Assembly: GCF_900324475.1 (NCBI RefSeq)
Contig: NZ_LT992502.1
Location: 4,464,001-4,528,000, forward strand
Direction of reading: 5' to 3'
Length of the DNA: 64,000 nucleotides
Origin: Enterobacter bugandensis
GTDB taxonomy: Bacteria; Pseudomonadota; Gammaproteobacteria; Enterobacterales; Enterobacteriaceae
The position numbers and the translations under genes were made by a program. Shown piece after piece: positions 1 to 11,764 of this stretch; positions within the stretch are counted from its first letter, which is position 1, and every line of letters starts with the position of its first letter. Below the pieces are notes generated by a model, which saw only the letters and a program-made list of their open reading frames with translations, searched no databases and was not told the DNA's origin.

Positions 1-95
1 ACGTATGTTCACTCAGAGACTTGGTATTCATTTTTCGTCCGAGGACGTTAAGAATCCATGTCACTTTGAGTGCCCACACAGATTGTCTGATAAAT

Positions 96-131
96 TGTTA
101 AAGAGCAGTGCCGCTTCGTTTTCGCTGCGGC
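96..131 (-). promoter_or_regulatory. rrn leader antitermination site (boxB-boxA)
   Basis: Read on the minus strand, a boxB-like hairpin (GCCGC/GCGGC arms at 127-131 and 110-114) is followed by boxA, TGCTCTTTAACA (96-107). This NusB/NusE-binding antitermination signal is specific to rRNA leaders and shows that the operon read out of the window is ribosomal. The rest of 1-95 is 16S leader. Confidence 0.92.
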
Positions 132-142
132 GCGGGGTGTGC

Positions 143-170
143 ATATTACGCTTTCCCGCTTCAGAGTCAA
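143..170 (-). promoter_or_regulatory. rRNA operon promoter P2
   Basis: On the minus strand TTGACT (165-170) and TAATAT (143-148) are spaced 16 bp apart, about 100 bp downstream of P1. This is the standard tandem P1/P2 arrangement of enteric rrn operons, where P2 supplies weaker, less regulated transcription. Confidence 0.9.
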
Positions 171-238
171 GCGTTTATTTCGCTTTTCTCTGCTGACCCG
201 GCGGCGTGTGTGCCGTTGTTCCGTGTCAGTGGAGGCGC

Positions 239-300
239 ATTATAGGGAGTTATTCTGAAGTGACAAGCACAAAATACAAAAAACTTTTCGTTCGCTCACT
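239..300 (-). promoter_or_regulatory. rRNA operon promoter P1 with UP element
   Basis: On the minus strand a TTGTCA -35 box (261-266) and a perfect TATAAT -10 box (239-244) are separated by 16 bp, followed by a GC-rich discriminator. Directly upstream (about 267-300) the DNA is A/T-rich, as expected for a rrn UP element. This is the classic strong, growth-rate and ppGpp-controlled rrn P1. FIS sites, if present, would have to lie further upstream and so overlap the 3' end of hemG. The 16S gene itself lies outside the window, to the left. Confidence 0.93.
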
Positions 301-315
301 TTTCAAACTTAACGC

Positions 316-861
316 TTATTTAAGTCGCGAATCGCCCGCTAAATGGGCAATTTCCCGCGCAAAACTGGCCACCTGCGACCAGTCGGTATAAACCACTTCT
401 TTACGCGTATCGGTTTCGCCACCCGTCATCTTCATTATCAGGCGGATCATGAAGCGGTCATACCAGCGGTAGCGAGGATAGCGTAGCGCACCGGCAAAGA
501 CGGCGCACAGGTCTGGCTGCCACGGCGAGCCGAGCAAAAATTTGCGCGTGTAGCTGTTGGTCTGCGGCGTACGCTTCTCAGCTTTACGGGCAACCAGATT
601 GACCGAGTAAAACGCGCCCGGCAATGTGTTGAGTACCGCCGTATGCTTTTTCACAAAGCGATCTAACGCCGGATGGAAGTGTCCGTAACGAATGGAGGCG
701 CCAATCACCACGCGATCGTACTCCTGCCAGGCAATCTCCTCCGCGCGATTCAGGTTTACCACGTCCGAGTATATCCCCAGCTCTTTTAATTCCGATGCCA
801 GATAAGCGGCAATCTCACGCGTTTGTCCGTCTCGCGTAGAGAAAAGAATCAGTGTTTTCAT
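316..861 (-). CDS. hemG: Protoporphyrinogen IX dehydrogenase (menaquinone), HemG
   Basis: A 181-residue flavodoxin-fold enzyme that oxidises protoporphyrinogen IX to protoporphyrin IX, the step before iron insertion in haem synthesis, passing electrons to the quinone pool at the inner membrane. The FMN phosphate-binding loop STRDGQT lies at residues 8-14, and [14 protein letters not shown] continues the flavodoxin pattern. The open frame extends 35 codons upstream, but the ATG at 861 (MKTLILFS) matches the family start and sits 10 bp after the trkH stop, so it is probably translated with trkH. It is the last gene before the rrn operon, as in E. coli. HemG is found mainly in gammaproteobacteria in place of the oxygen-dependent HemY-type oxidase; the hemY of this window is an unrelated gene. 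Confidence 0.96.
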   Translation of the reverse strand: MKTLILFSTRDGQTREIAAYLASELKELGIYSDVVNLNRAEEIAWQEYDRVVIGASIRYGHFHPALDRFVKKHTAVLNTLPGAFYSVNLVARKAEKRTPQTNSYTRKFLLGSPWQPDLCAVFAGALRYPRYRWYDRFMIRLIMKMTGGETDTRKEVVYTDWSQVASFAREIAHLAGDSRLK

Positions 862-871
862 CAACGGCTCC

Positions 872-2323
872 TTATTCGCGCCAGAATGTTGGGGTGAACA
901 GCACCAGCAGCGTAAAGACCTCAAGACGACCAAACAGCATATTGGCAATAAGGATCCATTTCGCAACCGGGTTCATGCTGGCAAAGTTATCCGCCACAAC
1001 CCCCAGGCCAGGCCCGAGGTTGTTCAGTGTTGCGACGACGGACGCAAAGGCGGAGAAATCATCCACTCCCGTCGCGATGATCGCCAGCATGCTGACGATA
1101 AAGACCAGCGCATACGCCGAGAAGAACCCCCACACCGCTTCGAGGATACGTTCCGGTAGCGCGCGGTTCCCCAGCTTAATGCTGTAGACCGCATTCGGGT
1201 GGACCAGGCGCTTCAGCTCACGGTTCCCCTGCTTGAACAGGAGCAGAATACGAATCACCTTCAGACCACCGCCCGTCGACCCGGCGCAGCCGCCGATAAA
1301 CGCGGAGCACAGCAGAAGTACCGGCAGGAACAGCGGCCAGCGCGCGATGCTGTCCGTGGTAAACCCGGCGGTCGTCGCCATCGACACCACCTGGAAAAAC
1401 GCCTGATTGAGCGTGGTCAGCGCCGAGTTGTAAACATCATGGAACCACAGCACCAGGGTGCAGATGACGACCAGGGTAAGCTGGACGCCAATGAACATGC
1501 GAAACTCAGGATCGCGCCAGTACACCTTCAGGCTACGTCCGCTCAGTAAAGAGAAGTGCAGGCCGTAGTTACAGCCGGAGATCAGCAGGAAAATCGCAAT
1601 GATGGTGTTAATCGTTGGGCTGTCGAAGTACCCCACGCTGGCATCGTGAGTGGAGAACCCGCCAATGGCAATCGTCGCGAAGCTGTGCCCGATAGCATCG
1701 AAGGCAGGCATCCCGGCAAACCACAGCGCCAGCGCGCAGGCTACCGTCAGCAAAACATAAATCAGCCACAGGGTTTTCGCCGTCTCGGCAATACGCGGGC
1801 GCATCTTATTATCTTTCAGCGGCCCCGGCATTTCAGCCCTGTACAGCTGCATCCCCCCGACGCCCAGAATCGGCAGGATGGCCACCGCCAGGACGATGAT
1901 CCCCATCCCCCCGAACCACTGCAGCATCTGGCGATAAAAGAGAATAGCGTGGGGTAACGAATCCAGCCCCACCAGCGTCGTCGCACCAGTGGTCGTTAAA
2001 CCAGAAAACGATTCAAAAAAGGCATCCGTGATGCTGAGGTTAGGCTGCTCAGAGAAGATAAAGGGCAGCGAACCGACGCTTCCCAGCACCGTCCAGAACA
2101 GGACCACAATCAGAAAGCCTTCGCGAGATTTCAGCTCACCTTTCTGACGACGGTTCGGCCACCACAGCAGCGAGCCGATCGCCAGCGCGACAAAGAAGGT
2201 CTGGGTAAAAGCCCGCCCCGCGCCGTCCCGGTAGATAAGCGCCACCAGTCCAGGGAGAATCATCGTCCCCGAAAAGAGTATGACCAGCAGTCCAACGATT
2301 CGGGTTATGGCACGAAAATGCAT
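872..2323 (-). CDS. trkH: Trk system potassium uptake protein TrkH
   Basis: A 483-residue integral membrane K+ channel subunit that works with the cytosolic nucleotide-gated regulator TrkA. The four repeated membrane-pore-membrane units are visible from their filter segments: [33 protein letters not shown] and LNNLGPGLG, each with the selectivity glycine. The length equals the E. coli protein. It lies 40 bp after yigZ and 10 bp before hemG in the pepQ-yigZ-trkH-hemG run. The close paralogue TrkG is prophage-borne in E. coli; the neighbours here identify TrkH. Confidence 0.96.
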   Translation of the reverse strand: MHFRAITRIVGLLVILFSGTMILPGLVALIYRDGAGRAFTQTFFVALAIGSLLWWPNRRQKGELKSREGFLIVVLFWTVLGSVGSLPFIFSEQPNLSITDAFFESFSGLTTTGATTLVGLDSLPHAILFYRQMLQWFGGMGIIVLAVAILPILGVGGMQLYRAEMPGPLKDNKMRPRIAETAKTLWLIYVLLTVACALALWFAGMPAFDAIGHSFATIAIGGFSTHDASVGYFDSPTINTIIAIFLLISGCNYGLHFSLLSGRSLKVYWRDPEFRMFIGVQLTLVVICTLVLWFHDVYNSALTTLNQAFFQVVSMATTAGFTTDSIARWPLFLPVLLLCSAFIGGCAGSTGGGLKVIRILLLFKQGNRELKRLVHPNAVYSIKLGNRALPERILEAVWGFFSAYALVFIVSMLAIIATGVDDFSAFASVVATLNNLGPGLGVVADNFASMNPVAKWILIANMLFGRLEVFTLLVLFTPTFWRE

Positions 2324-2363
2324 CTCTGCCGCTTCCTTTGGTATTCAAAAAGTGAGGTGGGGA

Positions 2364-2978
2364 TTATTCTTCAATCGGCAGCAATTGCAACGAACCGCGA
2401 CTGAAATCAGCCAGTTTTGCTGAAAAAGCAGCCAGTTCTGCCTGAGGAAGCGCCACGCGTAATTGCACCATTGCCTGGTAATCACTGTGCGCAATCACGC
2501 CGTTAAATTGTTTGAGCAGTGTTTCAATGCCCGATAGCTGAGCGTAATCGCACAATAAAGTATATTCGGTGAGCGGCGTTTTGCGGGTGGCCGTCAGGAT
2601 ATTCAGTGCCTGCTGCACTCCACCGCCATACGCTTTAACCAGCCCGCCCGTGCCCAACAGGATGCCGCCGTAGTAGCGCACCACCACGGCGGTAATTTCA
2701 CCCACGCCGCTACCCATCAGCTGGGAGAGCATGGGTTTACCGGCTGTGCCCGCCGGTTCACCGTCGTCGGAAAAACCGAGCTGTTGCGAATCGTCCGGTG
2801 GCCCTGCCACCCACGCCACGCAGTGGTGACGTGCGTCAGGGTGCTCCGCGCGAACGGACTCGACAAACGCTTTCGCCGCCTCTACGCCGTCGGTGTGCGC
2901 CAGCAGCGTAATAAAGCGGCTTTTCTTGATTTCCTCAACAAAGGTGACCGGTTCAGCCGGTATCAGCCAGCTTTCCAT
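2364..2978 (-). CDS. yigZ: IMPACT/YigZ family protein
   Basis: A 204-residue protein of the IMPACT family (UPF0029). Conserved blocks are HPDARHHCVAW, FSDDGEPAGTAGKPML and VVVRYYGGILLGTGGLVKAY in the N-terminal domain, followed by a small C-terminal ferredoxin-like domain. Eukaryotic relatives regulate the GCN2 kinase; the bacterial role is not firmly established, although a link to translation or nucleic-acid binding has been suggested. Its ATG overlaps the pepQ stop by one base (TGATG), implying translational coupling. Not a peptidase despite its neighbour. Confidence 0.93.
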   Translation of the reverse strand: MESWLIPAEPVTFVEEIKKSRFITLLAHTDGVEAAKAFVESVRAEHPDARHHCVAWVAGPPDDSQQLGFSDDGEPAGTAGKPMLSQLMGSGVGEITAVVVRYYGGILLGTGGLVKAYGGGVQQALNILTATRKTPLTEYTLLCDYAQLSGIETLLKQFNGVIAHSDYQAMVQLRVALPQAELAAFSAKLADFSRGSLQLLPIEE

Positions 2979-4309
2979 CAGGCCAGCTTCAGGTCTCGCG
3001 TCATATTCTCGATACCGTTCTCGTGAACCACCACGTTATCTTCGATACGAATGCCGCCAAACGGTTTCAGCGCGTCGATTTTTTCCCAGTTGAAGTGCTT
3101 GCTGAACTGCCCTTCACGCCACGGCGCCAGCAGGGATTCAATAAAGTAGATCCCCGGCTCGATGGTCAATACCATGCGCGGCTCAAGAATACGGGTGCAG
3201 CGCAGGTAAGGATATTTAGACGGTGCCGCCAGGTGCGTGCCGGTATCATCCTGCATGAAGCCCGCAACGTCGTGAACCTGCAGGCCCAGCGGGTGGCCGA
3301 TACCGTGCGGCATGAATGGTCCAGTCAGGTCGTTTTCGACCATCGCCTCTTCGCTCATGTCTTTCACAATCTGATGCTTACGCAGCAGTTTGGCAATGCG
3401 CTGATGGAACTGGATGTGGTAATCCACGTAGCTGGTTCCGGCCTTCATGGTGCCAATCAATGCCAGCTGTTCGTCGTTTACGTCCTTAATAAGCTGCGCA
3501 AAATCGGTATCCGCATTCGCCGCCCAGGTGCGGGTCAGATCGGCCGCATAGCCGTTGTACTCTGCGCCTGCGTCCAGCAGGAAGCTGCGCATCTCAGACG
3601 GAACCTGATGATCCAGTTTGGTGTAGTGGAGAACAGACGCATGCTCATTCAGCGCGACGATGTTGCTGTACGGTACGTCGGTGTCACGATGACCGGTTGC
3701 GGTCAGGTAGGCCAGGTTGATATCGAACTCGCTCATGCCTGACTGGAACGCTTCGTGCGCGGCGCGGTGACCATTCACCGCCGTTTTTTGCGCTTCACGC
3801 ATGCAGTAGAGTTCATAGTCGGTTTTATACGCGCGGTAATAGTGCAGGTAATCCAGCACGCCTTTCGGATTGAGTTTGTCTGCCGGAATATCCAGACCGA
3901 GCGCACGTTCAGGTACAGGGCCAATGTAGCCGATGTTGCCGCGCGCAGCTGGCAGCTGGCTGCCAATGCCGTCCGCTTTTGGCAGGGCGATCACCTCAAT
4001 TTCTTCGGTCCAGAAAGAGGTCGGCAGCGGTTCGACGTTGTGCCAGTAATCAACCGGCAGGTAGAACCACAGTTTCGGCTTGTTCACGCCGTCCACCAGC
4101 AGCCAGCAATTCGGAACCTGTGTCACCGGCACCCAGGCTTTTAACTGCGGGTTAACCTTAAACGGATAGGCGTGGTCATCAAGAAAAGTATTCATCAGCT
4201 CGCCGGAGTGGATCAGAAGAGCATCCAGCTTGAAGCGGGCCAGTACATCGCGGGTACGTTCCTGTAGGGTAACGATATGATTTTTATAAAGCGAAGCCAG
4301 TGAGTCCAT
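2978..4309 (-). CDS. pepQ: Xaa-Pro dipeptidase PepQ
   Basis: A 443-residue cytosolic prolidase that hydrolyses dipeptides with C-terminal proline. It has the pita-bread metallopeptidase fold with a dinuclear metal site: Asp246 and Asp257 in [19 protein letters not shown], the [13 protein letters not shown] histidine, and glutamates in [10 protein letters not shown] and GIRIEDNVV. The frame has two adjacent ATGs (4312 and 4309). The second is preferred because the AAGGAAG ribosome-binding site is too close to the first and the family begins M(D/E)SLASLYKNH. It heads the yigZ-trkH-hemG run and is divergent from fadB. Confidence 0.95.
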   Translation of the reverse strand: MDSLASLYKNHIVTLQERTRDVLARFKLDALLIHSGELMNTFLDDHAYPFKVNPQLKAWVPVTQVPNCWLLVDGVNKPKLWFYLPVDYWHNVEPLPTSFWTEEIEVIALPKADGIGSQLPAARGNIGYIGPVPERALGLDIPADKLNPKGVLDYLHYYRAYKTDYELYCMREAQKTAVNGHRAAHEAFQSGMSEFDINLAYLTATGHRDTDVPYSNIVALNEHASVLHYTKLDHQVPSEMRSFLLDAGAEYNGYAADLTRTWAANADTDFAQLIKDVNDEQLALIGTMKAGTSYVDYHIQFHQRIAKLLRKHQIVKDMSEEAMVENDLTGPFMPHGIGHPLGLQVHDVAGFMQDDTGTHLAAPSKYPYLRCTRILEPRMVLTIEPGIYFIESLLAPWREGQFSKHFNWEKIDALKPFGGIRIEDNVVVHENGIENMTRDLKLA

Positions 4310-4456
4310 CATTCTTCCTTTCGTTTTTTTGACCTCAAGTCATCGCATCTTAGCACACCTCACTCCGGCTGCGTGATTTCCACCGACCGTGATCAACGCA
4401 GCAATTTCTTAATGAGTAATTTGCATTTTATTAACATAAATTCCACACTCCGTCTC

Positions 4457-4473
4457 ATCTGGTATGACCAGAT
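4457..4473 (+). promoter_or_regulatory. FadR operator of fadBA
   Basis: ATCTGGTATGACCAGAT is a near-perfect 17-bp palindrome differing by one base from the recalled E. coli fadB FadR site. It lies 26 bp before the fadB ATG. FadR bound here blocks transcription, and long-chain acyl-CoA releases it, so fadBA is induced by fatty acids. Confidence 0.92.
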
Positions 4474-4499
4474 CCACTTGCTGGATTCAGGAGACTGAC

Positions 4500-6689
4500 A
4501 TGCTTTACAAAGGCGACACCCTGTACCTCAACTGGCTGGAAGATGGCATTGCCGAACTGGTGTTCGATGCCCCCGGCTCAGTGAATAAGCTTGATACCGC
4601 GACGGTGGCCAGTCTTGGCCAGGCGCTGGAAGTACTTGAAAAGCAATCTGAATTAAAAGGGCTGCTGCTGCGTTCGAACAAAGCGGCCTTTATTGTCGGT
4701 GCCGATATCACCGAATTTCTTTCGCTGTTCCAGGTTCCGGAAGAACAGCTGAGCCAGTGGCTGCACTTTGCCAACAGCGTCTTTAATCGTCTGGAAGATC
4801 TGCCTGTTCCAACGATCTCTGCCGTGAACGGCTACGCGCTGGGTGGCGGCTGCGAGTGCGTGCTGGCGACCGACTACCGTCTGGCGACGCCGGACCTGCG
4901 TATCGGCCTGCCGGAAACCAAGCTGGGCATCATGCCGGGCTTTGGCGGTTCCGTGCGTATGCCGCGCATGCTGGGCGCCGATAGCGCCCTGGAAATCATT
5001 GCCGCTGGTAAAGACGTGGGTGCAGAACAGGCGCAGAAAATCGGCCTGGTCGACGGCGTCGTGAAACCAGAGAAGCTGGTTGAAGGTGCACTCGCCATTC
5101 TGCGTCAGGCGATTAACGGTGATCTGGACTGGAAAGCCAAACGTCAGCCGAAGCTGGAGCCGTTAAAGCTCAGCAAGATTGAAGCCACCATGAGCTTCAC
5201 CATCGCCAAAGGCATGGTGATGCAGACGGCGGGTAAACACTACCCGGCGCCAATCACGGCGGTGAAAACCATTGAAGCGGCAGCCCGCTTTGGCCGCGAC
5301 GAAGCCCTGAAGCTGGAAAACCAGAGCTTTGTTCCGCTGGCGCACACCAATGAAGCCCGCGCGCTGGTTGGTATCTTCCTCAACGATCAGTTCGTGAAGG
5401 GCAAAGCCAAACAGCTGACCAAAAACGTTGAGACGCCAAAACACGCGGCGGTACTCGGCGCCGGTATTATGGGCGGCGGCATCGCTTACCAGTCGGCCTG
5501 GAAAGGCGTGCCGGTAGTGATGAAAGACATCAACGAGAAATCCCTGACGCTGGGCATGACCGAAGCGGCCAAGCTGCTGAACAAACAGCTTGAGCGCGGC
5601 AAAATTGACGGGCTGAAGCTCGCAGGCGTGATCTCCACCATCCAGCCCGTGCTGGAATACAGCGGTTTTGATCGTGTCGACGTGGTGGTCGAAGCCGTCG
5701 TCGAGAACCCGAAGGTCAAAAAAGCGGTGCTGGCGGAAACGGAAGACAAGGTTCGCCCGGATACCGTGCTGGCCTCTAACACCTCCACCATTCCAATCAG
5801 CGAACTGGCGAGCGTGCTGAAGCGTCCGGAAAACTTCTGCGGTATGCACTTCTTCAACCCGGTACATCGTATGCCGCTGGTCGAAGTGATCCGCGGGGAA
5901 AAAACCTCTGACGAAACCATCGCTAAAGTCGTGGCGTGGGCAAGCAAGATGGGTAAAACGCCGATCGTCGTTAATGACTGCCCAGGCTTCTTTGTGAACC
6001 GCGTGCTGTTCCCGTACTTCGCCGGCTTCAGCCAACTGCTGCGCGACGGCGCGGACTTCCGCAAAATCGACAAAGTAATGGAAAAACAGTTCGGCTGGCC
6101 GATGGGCCCGGCGTATCTGCTAGACGTCGTCGGCATTGATACCGCCCACCACGCGCAGGCCGTCATGGCGGCGGGCTTCCCGCAGCGCATGCAGAAAGAC
6201 TATCGCGACGCTATTGACGCGCTGTTTGACGCCAACCGCTTCGGTCAGAAAAACGGTCTGGGCTTCTGGCGTTATAAAGAAGACAGCAAAGGCAAACCGA
6301 AGAAAGAAGAAGATGCGGCGGTGGATGGCCTGCTGGCCGAGGTATGCCAGCCGAAACGCGACTTCACCGACGACGAAATTATTGCCCGCATGATGATTCC
6401 TATGATCAACGAAGTGGTCCGTTGCCTGGAAGAAGGCATTATCGCCAGCCCGGCAGAAGCGGATATGGCGTTGGTATATGGCCTGGGCTTCCCTCCGTTC
6501 CACGGCGGCGCGTTCCGCTGGCTGGATACGCTCGGCAGCGCCCGCTATCTCGATATGGCGCAGCAGTATCAGCACCTCGGTCCGCTTTATGAAGTGCCGG
6601 AAGGGCTGCGTAACAAAGCGCGCCATAACGAACCCTACTATCCAGCAGTTGAGCCAGCCCGTCCGGTTGGCGCGCTGAAAACGGCTTAA
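4500..6689 (+). CDS. fadB: Fatty acid oxidation complex subunit alpha FadB
   Basis: A 729-residue multifunctional enzyme, the alpha subunit of the aerobic alpha2beta2 beta-oxidation complex. Residues about 1-190 form the enoyl-CoA hydratase/isomerase (crotonase) domain with catalytic Glu119 and Glu139 in [11 protein letters not shown] and [15 protein letters not shown]. From about 310 comes the NAD-binding 3-hydroxyacyl-CoA dehydrogenase ([15 protein letters not shown]) with its catalytic histidine in [15 protein letters not shown]. The start at 4500 has a CAGGAG ribosome-binding site; an upstream ATG at 4464 would fall inside the FadR operator and is rejected. fadA follows after 9 bp. Confidence 0.98.
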   Translation: MLYKGDTLYLNWLEDGIAELVFDAPGSVNKLDTATVASLGQALEVLEKQSELKGLLLRSNKAAFIVGADITEFLSLFQVPEEQLSQWLHFANSVFNRLEDLPVPTISAVNGYALGGGCECVLATDYRLATPDLRIGLPETKLGIMPGFGGSVRMPRMLGADSALEIIAAGKDVGAEQAQKIGLVDGVVKPEKLVEGALAILRQAINGDLDWKAKRQPKLEPLKLSKIEATMSFTIAKGMVMQTAGKHYPAPITAVKTIEAAARFGRDEALKLENQSFVPLAHTNEARALVGIFLNDQFVKGKAKQLTKNVETPKHAAVLGAGIMGGGIAYQSAWKGVPVVMKDINEKSLTLGMTEAAKLLNKQLERGKIDGLKLAGVISTIQPVLEYSGFDRVDVVVEAVVENPKVKKAVLAETEDKVRPDTVLASNTSTIPISELASVLKRPENFCGMHFFNPVHRMPLVEVIRGEKTSDETIAKVVAWASKMGKTPIVVNDCPGFFVNRVLFPYFAGFSQLLRDGADFRKIDKVMEKQFGWPMGPAYLLDVVGIDTAHHAQAVMAAGFPQRMQKDYRDAIDALFDANRFGQKNGLGFWRYKEDSKGKPKKEEDAAVDGLLAEVCQPKRDFTDDEIIARMMIPMINEVVRCLEEGIIASPAEADMALVYGLGFPPFHGGAFRWLDTLGSARYLDMAQQYQHLGPLYEVPEGLRNKARHNEPYYPAVEPARPVGALKTA

Positions 6690-7862
<1,173 letters not shown>

Positions 7863-7882
7863 GTAAGGAAAAGTATCTCAAA

Positions 7883-7989
7883 GCCAATGACGTCAGAACA
7901 AGGCGGCAAGCGAGCGAATCCCGATGAGCTTACATTAGTAAGTGATTCGGGTGAACGAGCGCAGCCAACGCAGTTATGGCGTCATTGGC
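7883..7989. repeat. ERIC (IRU) repeat element
   Basis: Imperfect terminal inverted repeats GCCAATGACGTC and GCGTCATTGGC flank the typical ERIC core: GCGAATCCC-GATGAGCTTACAT followed by AGTAAGTGATTCGGGTGAACG, corresponding to the classic ERIC1R and ERIC2 primer regions with a few changes. At about 107 bp it is somewhat shorter than the roughly 127-bp consensus. It lies in the fadA 3' untranslated region and would form a long hairpin in the transcript. Confidence 0.88.
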
Positions 7990-8017
7990 GAAGAGAGACA
8001 GTTTAGTTGCCGTTCTT

Positions 8018-8042
8018 CCCGCCTGTCAGGGGCGGGTTTTTT
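8018..8042 (+). terminator. fadBA terminator
   Basis: CCCGCC (8018-8023) and GGCGGG (8031-8036) form a 6-bp stem with a 7-nt loop, followed by six T residues. The T run is on the plus strand only, so it ends the fadBA transcript just before the convergent fre stop. Confidence 0.88.
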
Positions 8043-8044
8043 AT

Positions 8045-8746
8045 TTAAATGAAGGCAAACGCATCGCCAAACAGGCGATCTTCACGCGCATCGCGTTCGT
8101 TACAGAACAGGTCGCGGGCAATTTTCGCCATCTCGAAACGGCCTGCAATGTAGATATCATGTCCCGCCAGCGTGCCGTGATCCTGCAGTACCGCCGTCAG
8201 CACCGTCCCGCTACGTCCACGCCAGCCCTCTTCCGGCTGCTCGACCACTGGCTCAATGCGCAGGTTAGGATGGTTAACGCTCAGCGCTTCCAGTTCAGAC
8301 AGGTCGTACAGGTGCTTCTCTTCACGGCCGCCCCAGTAGATGGTGATGTCACGGTCTGGATTACGCGCCAGCGCGGTCAACAGAATAGAGCGCACATAGG
8401 AGAAGCCCGTACCGCCCGCGATCAGAATCAGCGGACGGTCTTCGTCATCACGCAACCACGCATCGCCGTGAGGAATGTCGACCACAATCTCACGCTCTTT
8501 CAGGATGCGGTCCATCACGGCCATCGCGTACAGGTTAAGCTCAGACGCACCAATATGCAGCTCAATAAATTCCTGCTCTGCTGGCGTAGAGGCCATAGAG
8601 AAAGGACGCTTATCACGCTCATCCATCACCACCATCAGGTACTGGCCGGCACGGAATGAGAATGCCGCTTCAGGAACCAAACGGACGCGATATACGGTGT
8701 CGGTAATAGCATCAACCGACGTCACTTTACAGCTTAAGGTTGTCAT
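8045..8746 (-). CDS. fre: NAD(P)H-flavin reductase Fre
   Basis: A 233-residue cytosolic oxidoreductase that reduces free FMN, FAD or riboflavin with NAD(P)H. The reduced flavin serves ferric reduction, ribonucleotide reductase activation and other uses. The flavin-binding RPFSMAST motif (about 47-54) and the NAD(P)H-binding [15 protein letters not shown] segment show the ferredoxin-NADP reductase fold; the C-terminal FGDAFAFI is family-typical. It lies 42 bp downstream of ubiD, on the same strand, and converges on fadBA. Confidence 0.96.
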   Translation of the reverse strand: MTTLSCKVTSVDAITDTVYRVRLVPEAAFSFRAGQYLMVVMDERDKRPFSMASTPAEQEFIELHIGASELNLYAMAVMDRILKEREIVVDIPHGDAWLRDDEDRPLILIAGGTGFSYVRSILLTALARNPDRDITIYWGGREEKHLYDLSELEALSVNHPNLRIEPVVEQPEEGWRGRSGTVLTAVLQDHGTLAGHDIYIAGRFEMAKIARDLFCNERDAREDRLFGDAFAFI

Positions 8747-8788
8747 TCGCTCTCTCTGTCGGGAAGTCTATAGGGCTTAACGGTCAGC

Positions 8789-10282
8789 TCAGGGTTTACC
8801 GTTATTCATTATGGCCAGTTCGTCCCAGATCGCGTCAATTCGCGCGGTCACAGCAGGATCTTTTTTGATCGGGCGACCCCATTCACGGTCGGTTTCGCCA
8901 GGCCATTTATTTGTGGCATCCAGTCCCATCTTTGAGCCAAGACCGGAAACCGGCGAGGCAAAATCCAGATAATCTATCGGCGTATTTTCGACTAACACCG
9001 TATCACGCGCAGGATCCATTCGCGTGGTTATCGCCCAGATAACGTCGTTCCAGTCACGGGCGTTAACGTCATCATCGCAGACAATAACAAATTTGGTATA
9101 CATAAACTGGCGCAGGAAAGACCATACGCCCATCATCACGCGTTTAGCATGTCCGGGATACTGCTTCTTCATCGTGACCACCGCCATGCGATACGAGCAT
9201 CCTTCAGGCGGCAGATAAAAATCAACGATTTCCGGGAACTGCTTTTGCAGGATCGGCACAAATACTTCGTTCAGCGCCACGCCGAGCACCGCCGGTTCAT
9301 CCGGTGGGCGGCCAGTATAGGTGGAGTGATAAATCGCATCTTCACGCTGAGTAACATGCGTGACGGTAAACACCGGGAAGTTATCCACTTCGTTGTAATA
9401 GCCGGTGTGGTCGCCGTATGGACCTTCTGGCGCCATTTCACCCTGCTCAATGTAACCTTCCAGCACAATTTCGGCGCTGGCCGGCACTTCGAGATCGTTG
9501 GAGATACACTTCACGACCTCGGTTTTAGTCCCGCGCAGCAGGCCAGCAAACGCATATTCAGAGAGCGTATCCGGTACGGGCGTGACCGCCCCCAGAATGG
9601 TGGCCGGATCGGCACCTAACGCGACAGACACCGGGAACCGTTCACCCGGATGTGCAGCACACCACTCCTGGAAATCCAGCGCGCCGCCGCGGTGCGACAG
9701 CCAGCGCATGATGAGCTTATTCTTGCCAATCAGCTGCTGGCGATAAATACCTAGGTTTTGCCGCTCTTTATGCGGTCCGCGCGTCACGGTGAGGCCCCAG
9801 GTGATCAGCGGCGCAGCATCTTCAGGCCAGCACTGCATGATAGGGATTTTGGTGAGATCCACCGCATCGCCTTCCAGCACTTTCTGCTGACACGGCGCGC
9901 CGCGCAGGCGTTTGGTGGGCATGTTCAACACCTGCTTAAACTGCGGCAGCTTATCGAACAGATCGCGGAAACCTTTCGGTGGCTCAGGCTCTTTCAGAAA
10001 TGCCAGCAGTTTCCCCACTTCACGCAGCGCGGTAACGTCTTCTTGTCCCATTCCCAGCGCGACACGACGCGGGGTGCCAAACAGGTTGCACAGCACCGGC
10101 ATTGAGTAACCTTTTGGATTTTCAAACAGTAATGCAGGGCCACCGGCACGTAGGGTGCGGTCAGCAATTTCTGTCATTTCCAGATAAGGATCAACAGGAA
10201 GTGTAATGCGTTTCAGTTCACCCTGCTTTTCCAGCAGCGTCAGGAAGTCGCGGAGATCGTGGTATTTCATGCAGTTAGTCAT
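8789..10282 (-). CDS. ubiD: 3-octaprenyl-4-hydroxybenzoate decarboxylase UbiD
   Basis: A prenylated-FMN-dependent decarboxylase of ubiquinone synthesis that acts with the prFMN synthase UbiX. Family blocks include [35 protein letters not shown] and [15 protein letters not shown], which carries the catalytic glutamate region. As given it has 497 residues. The ATG at 10282 has an AGAGAGG site only 2 nt upstream; an in-frame ATG at 10270 (MKYHDLRDF, 493 residues) is an alternative, so the exact start is uncertain. It is transcribed with fre and divergent from rfaH. Confidence 0.96.
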   Translation of the reverse strand: MTNCMKYHDLRDFLTLLEKQGELKRITLPVDPYLEMTEIADRTLRAGGPALLFENPKGYSMPVLCNLFGTPRRVALGMGQEDVTALREVGKLLAFLKEPEPPKGFRDLFDKLPQFKQVLNMPTKRLRGAPCQQKVLEGDAVDLTKIPIMQCWPEDAAPLITWGLTVTRGPHKERQNLGIYRQQLIGKNKLIMRWLSHRGGALDFQEWCAAHPGERFPVSVALGADPATILGAVTPVPDTLSEYAFAGLLRGTKTEVVKCISNDLEVPASAEIVLEGYIEQGEMAPEGPYGDHTGYYNEVDNFPVFTVTHVTQREDAIYHSTYTGRPPDEPAVLGVALNEVFVPILQKQFPEIVDFYLPPEGCSYRMAVVTMKKQYPGHAKRVMMGVWSFLRQFMYTKFVIVCDDDVNARDWNDVIWAITTRMDPARDTVLVENTPIDYLDFASPVSGLGSKMGLDATNKWPGETDREWGRPIKKDPAVTARIDAIWDELAIMNNGKP

Positions 10283-10452
10283 GGCCTCTCTGTAAGCGCT
10301 TCATTATACGGCGTAAGCCTGCTTGATGCTGTAATTTTGTTAAATTAGCGTGAACTTATCCGCTGTGTTCGAATTTCCCCCATTATAATCAACTTAGCGA
10401 TCCCTCCAGGGTTTTGATATGCTTGCGCCCCGAACTAAGGGAAAGAGTGATT

Positions 10453-10944
10453 ATGCAGGCCTGGTATTTACTGTATTGCAAACGCGGGCAACTTCAGCGC
10501 GCGCAGGAACATCTTGAACGTCAGTCTGTAAATTGTCTGACACCCGTGATCACGCTTGAAAAAATGCAGCGCGGGAAGCGCACAACCGTCAGTGAGCCTT
10601 TATTCCCGAACTATCTGTTCGTGGAGTTCGACCCTGAGGTGATCCACACCACTACCATCAGCGCAACGCGCGGCGTCAGCCACTTCGTTCGTTTTGGTGC
10701 CCACCCGGCAACCGTTCCGTCGACCGTCATTCATCAGCTGTCTGTTTATCAACAGCCTGAAGGGATCACCGACCCGGAAACCCCTTACGCGGGCGATAGC
10801 GTCGTCATTACCGAAGGCGCATTCGAAGGCCTGCAGGCGATTTTCGCCGAGCCGGACGGTGAAGCGCGCTCCATGCTGTTGCTCAATCTGCTGAACAAGC
10901 AGGTGCTGCAGAGCGTGAAAAACACCGACTTCCGCAAAGTTTAA
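10453..10944 (+). CDS. rfaH: Transcription/translation antitermination factor RfaH
   Basis: A 163-residue NusG paralogue recruited to ops sites in long operons (LPS core, capsule, conjugation), where it suppresses pausing and Rho termination and recruits ribosomes. The N-terminal NGN domain runs from [13 protein letters not shown] through [11 protein letters not shown]; the C-terminal KOW-type segment, able to refold between alpha and beta forms in the known protein, ends in NTDFRKV. The ATG at 10453 follows GGGAAAGAG; a 13-codon upstream extension is rejected on family length. Its stop overlaps the tatD stop by three bases, tail to tail. Confidence 0.96.
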   Translation: MQAWYLLYCKRGQLQRAQEHLERQSVNCLTPVITLEKMQRGKRTTVSEPLFPNYLFVEFDPEVIHTTTISATRGVSHFVRFGAHPATVPSTVIHQLSVYQQPEGITDPETPYAGDSVVITEGAFEGLQAIFAEPDGEARSMLLLNLLNKQVLQSVKNTDFRKV

Positions 10945-11723
10945 ACGTTTATCCCGAACAGGCGACGCACGTTGTCATCCGTCTGCGCGGAAAGCCAGTG
11001 CGGATCCTCTCCGCGCCAGTGCGCTACGCGCTCAACAATGTGCCCCAGCAAGGCGGGCTCGTTTCGCCGCGATGCCGGTTTGGGCTTCATATCTCGCGGC
11101 AGCAGGTATGGCGCATCGGTTTCAAGAAGCAAACGGTCTGCCGGGATTATCGGCAGCAGCTCGCGAAGCTCAAGCCCGCGGCGCTCATCACACACCCAAC
11201 CGGTGATCCCCAGATACAAACCGCGGTTCAGGCAATCCAGCGCTTCCTGGCGAGACCCGGTGAAGCAGTGGAGCACTGCGCCGGTCAGTTTATCCAGCCA
11301 CGGGTCCAGCAGTGCGAGAAAACGTTCATGCGCATCGCGACAGTGCATAAAGACGGGCATTTCAAGCTCTGCCGCCAGCGCAAGCTGGGCAGTGAACGCC
11401 TTTTCCTGTTCTTCAGGCGTGGAGAAGTTGCGGTTAAAATCGAGCCCGCACTCGCCAATAGCCACCACCTCTGCCGTTTTTGCCAGCGTGCGCAGGGTTT
11501 CTGCGCTCTCCGCCGTCCACTGGCTGCTGTCATGAGGGTGGACGCCGGCGGTTGACCAGCAGTGTTGATAGCGTTGCGCCAGCAGTAGCGCCTGCTCGCT
11601 CTCATGCAGGTTGGTCCCGGTCAGGAGCAGCCCTTTTACGCCAGCCTCAAAAGCACGCGCAACCACCTCGTCACGATCTTTCGCAAACTGCGAGCTGGTC
11701 AGGTTGAGTCCGATATCAAACAT
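10941..11723 (-). CDS. tatD: 3'-5' ssDNA/RNA exonuclease TatD
   Basis: A 260-residue Mg2+-dependent TIM-barrel nuclease of the TatD family, linked to DNA fragment processing and repair of oxidative damage; despite the name it is not needed for Tat export. Metal-site motifs are [30 protein letters not shown] and [11 protein letters not shown]. The start at 11723 (MFDIGLNL) has a GGGGA site 6 nt upstream and matches the family; the frame extends four codons further. It lies 41 bp after tatC with a hairpin in the gap. Confidence 0.95.
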   Translation of the reverse strand: MFDIGLNLTSSQFAKDRDEVVARAFEAGVKGLLLTGTNLHESEQALLLAQRYQHCWSTAGVHPHDSSQWTAESAETLRTLAKTAEVVAIGECGLDFNRNFSTPEEQEKAFTAQLALAAELEMPVFMHCRDAHERFLALLDPWLDKLTGAVLHCFTGSRQEALDCLNRGLYLGITGWVCDERRGLELRELLPIIPADRLLLETDAPYLLPRDMKPKPASRRNEPALLGHIVERVAHWRGEDPHWLSAQTDDNVRRLFGINV

Positions 11724-11742
11724 GCGATTCCCCATAGAACAA

Positions 11743-11758
11743 CCGCCCTGACGGGCGG
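11743..11758 (-). terminator. Hairpin between tatC and tatD (weak terminator)
   Basis: CCGCCC/GGGCGG arms with a TGAC loop. On the minus strand it is followed by TTGTTCT, a poor U tract. It may partly attenuate transcription into tatD or mark an mRNA processing site; a strong stop is unlikely. Confidence 0.5.
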
Positions 11759-11764
11759 CTGGTT

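Noticed and set aside
5..196. Short open frames at the left edge (5-196 and 206-391)
   Set aside because: They cover the rrn leader and promoters read on the opposite strand; the boxA and promoter elements explain this sequence.
5163..6035. 290-codon open frame opposite fadB
   Set aside because: Fully inside fadB on the other strand; His/Phe/Arg-rich shadow translation without family similarity.
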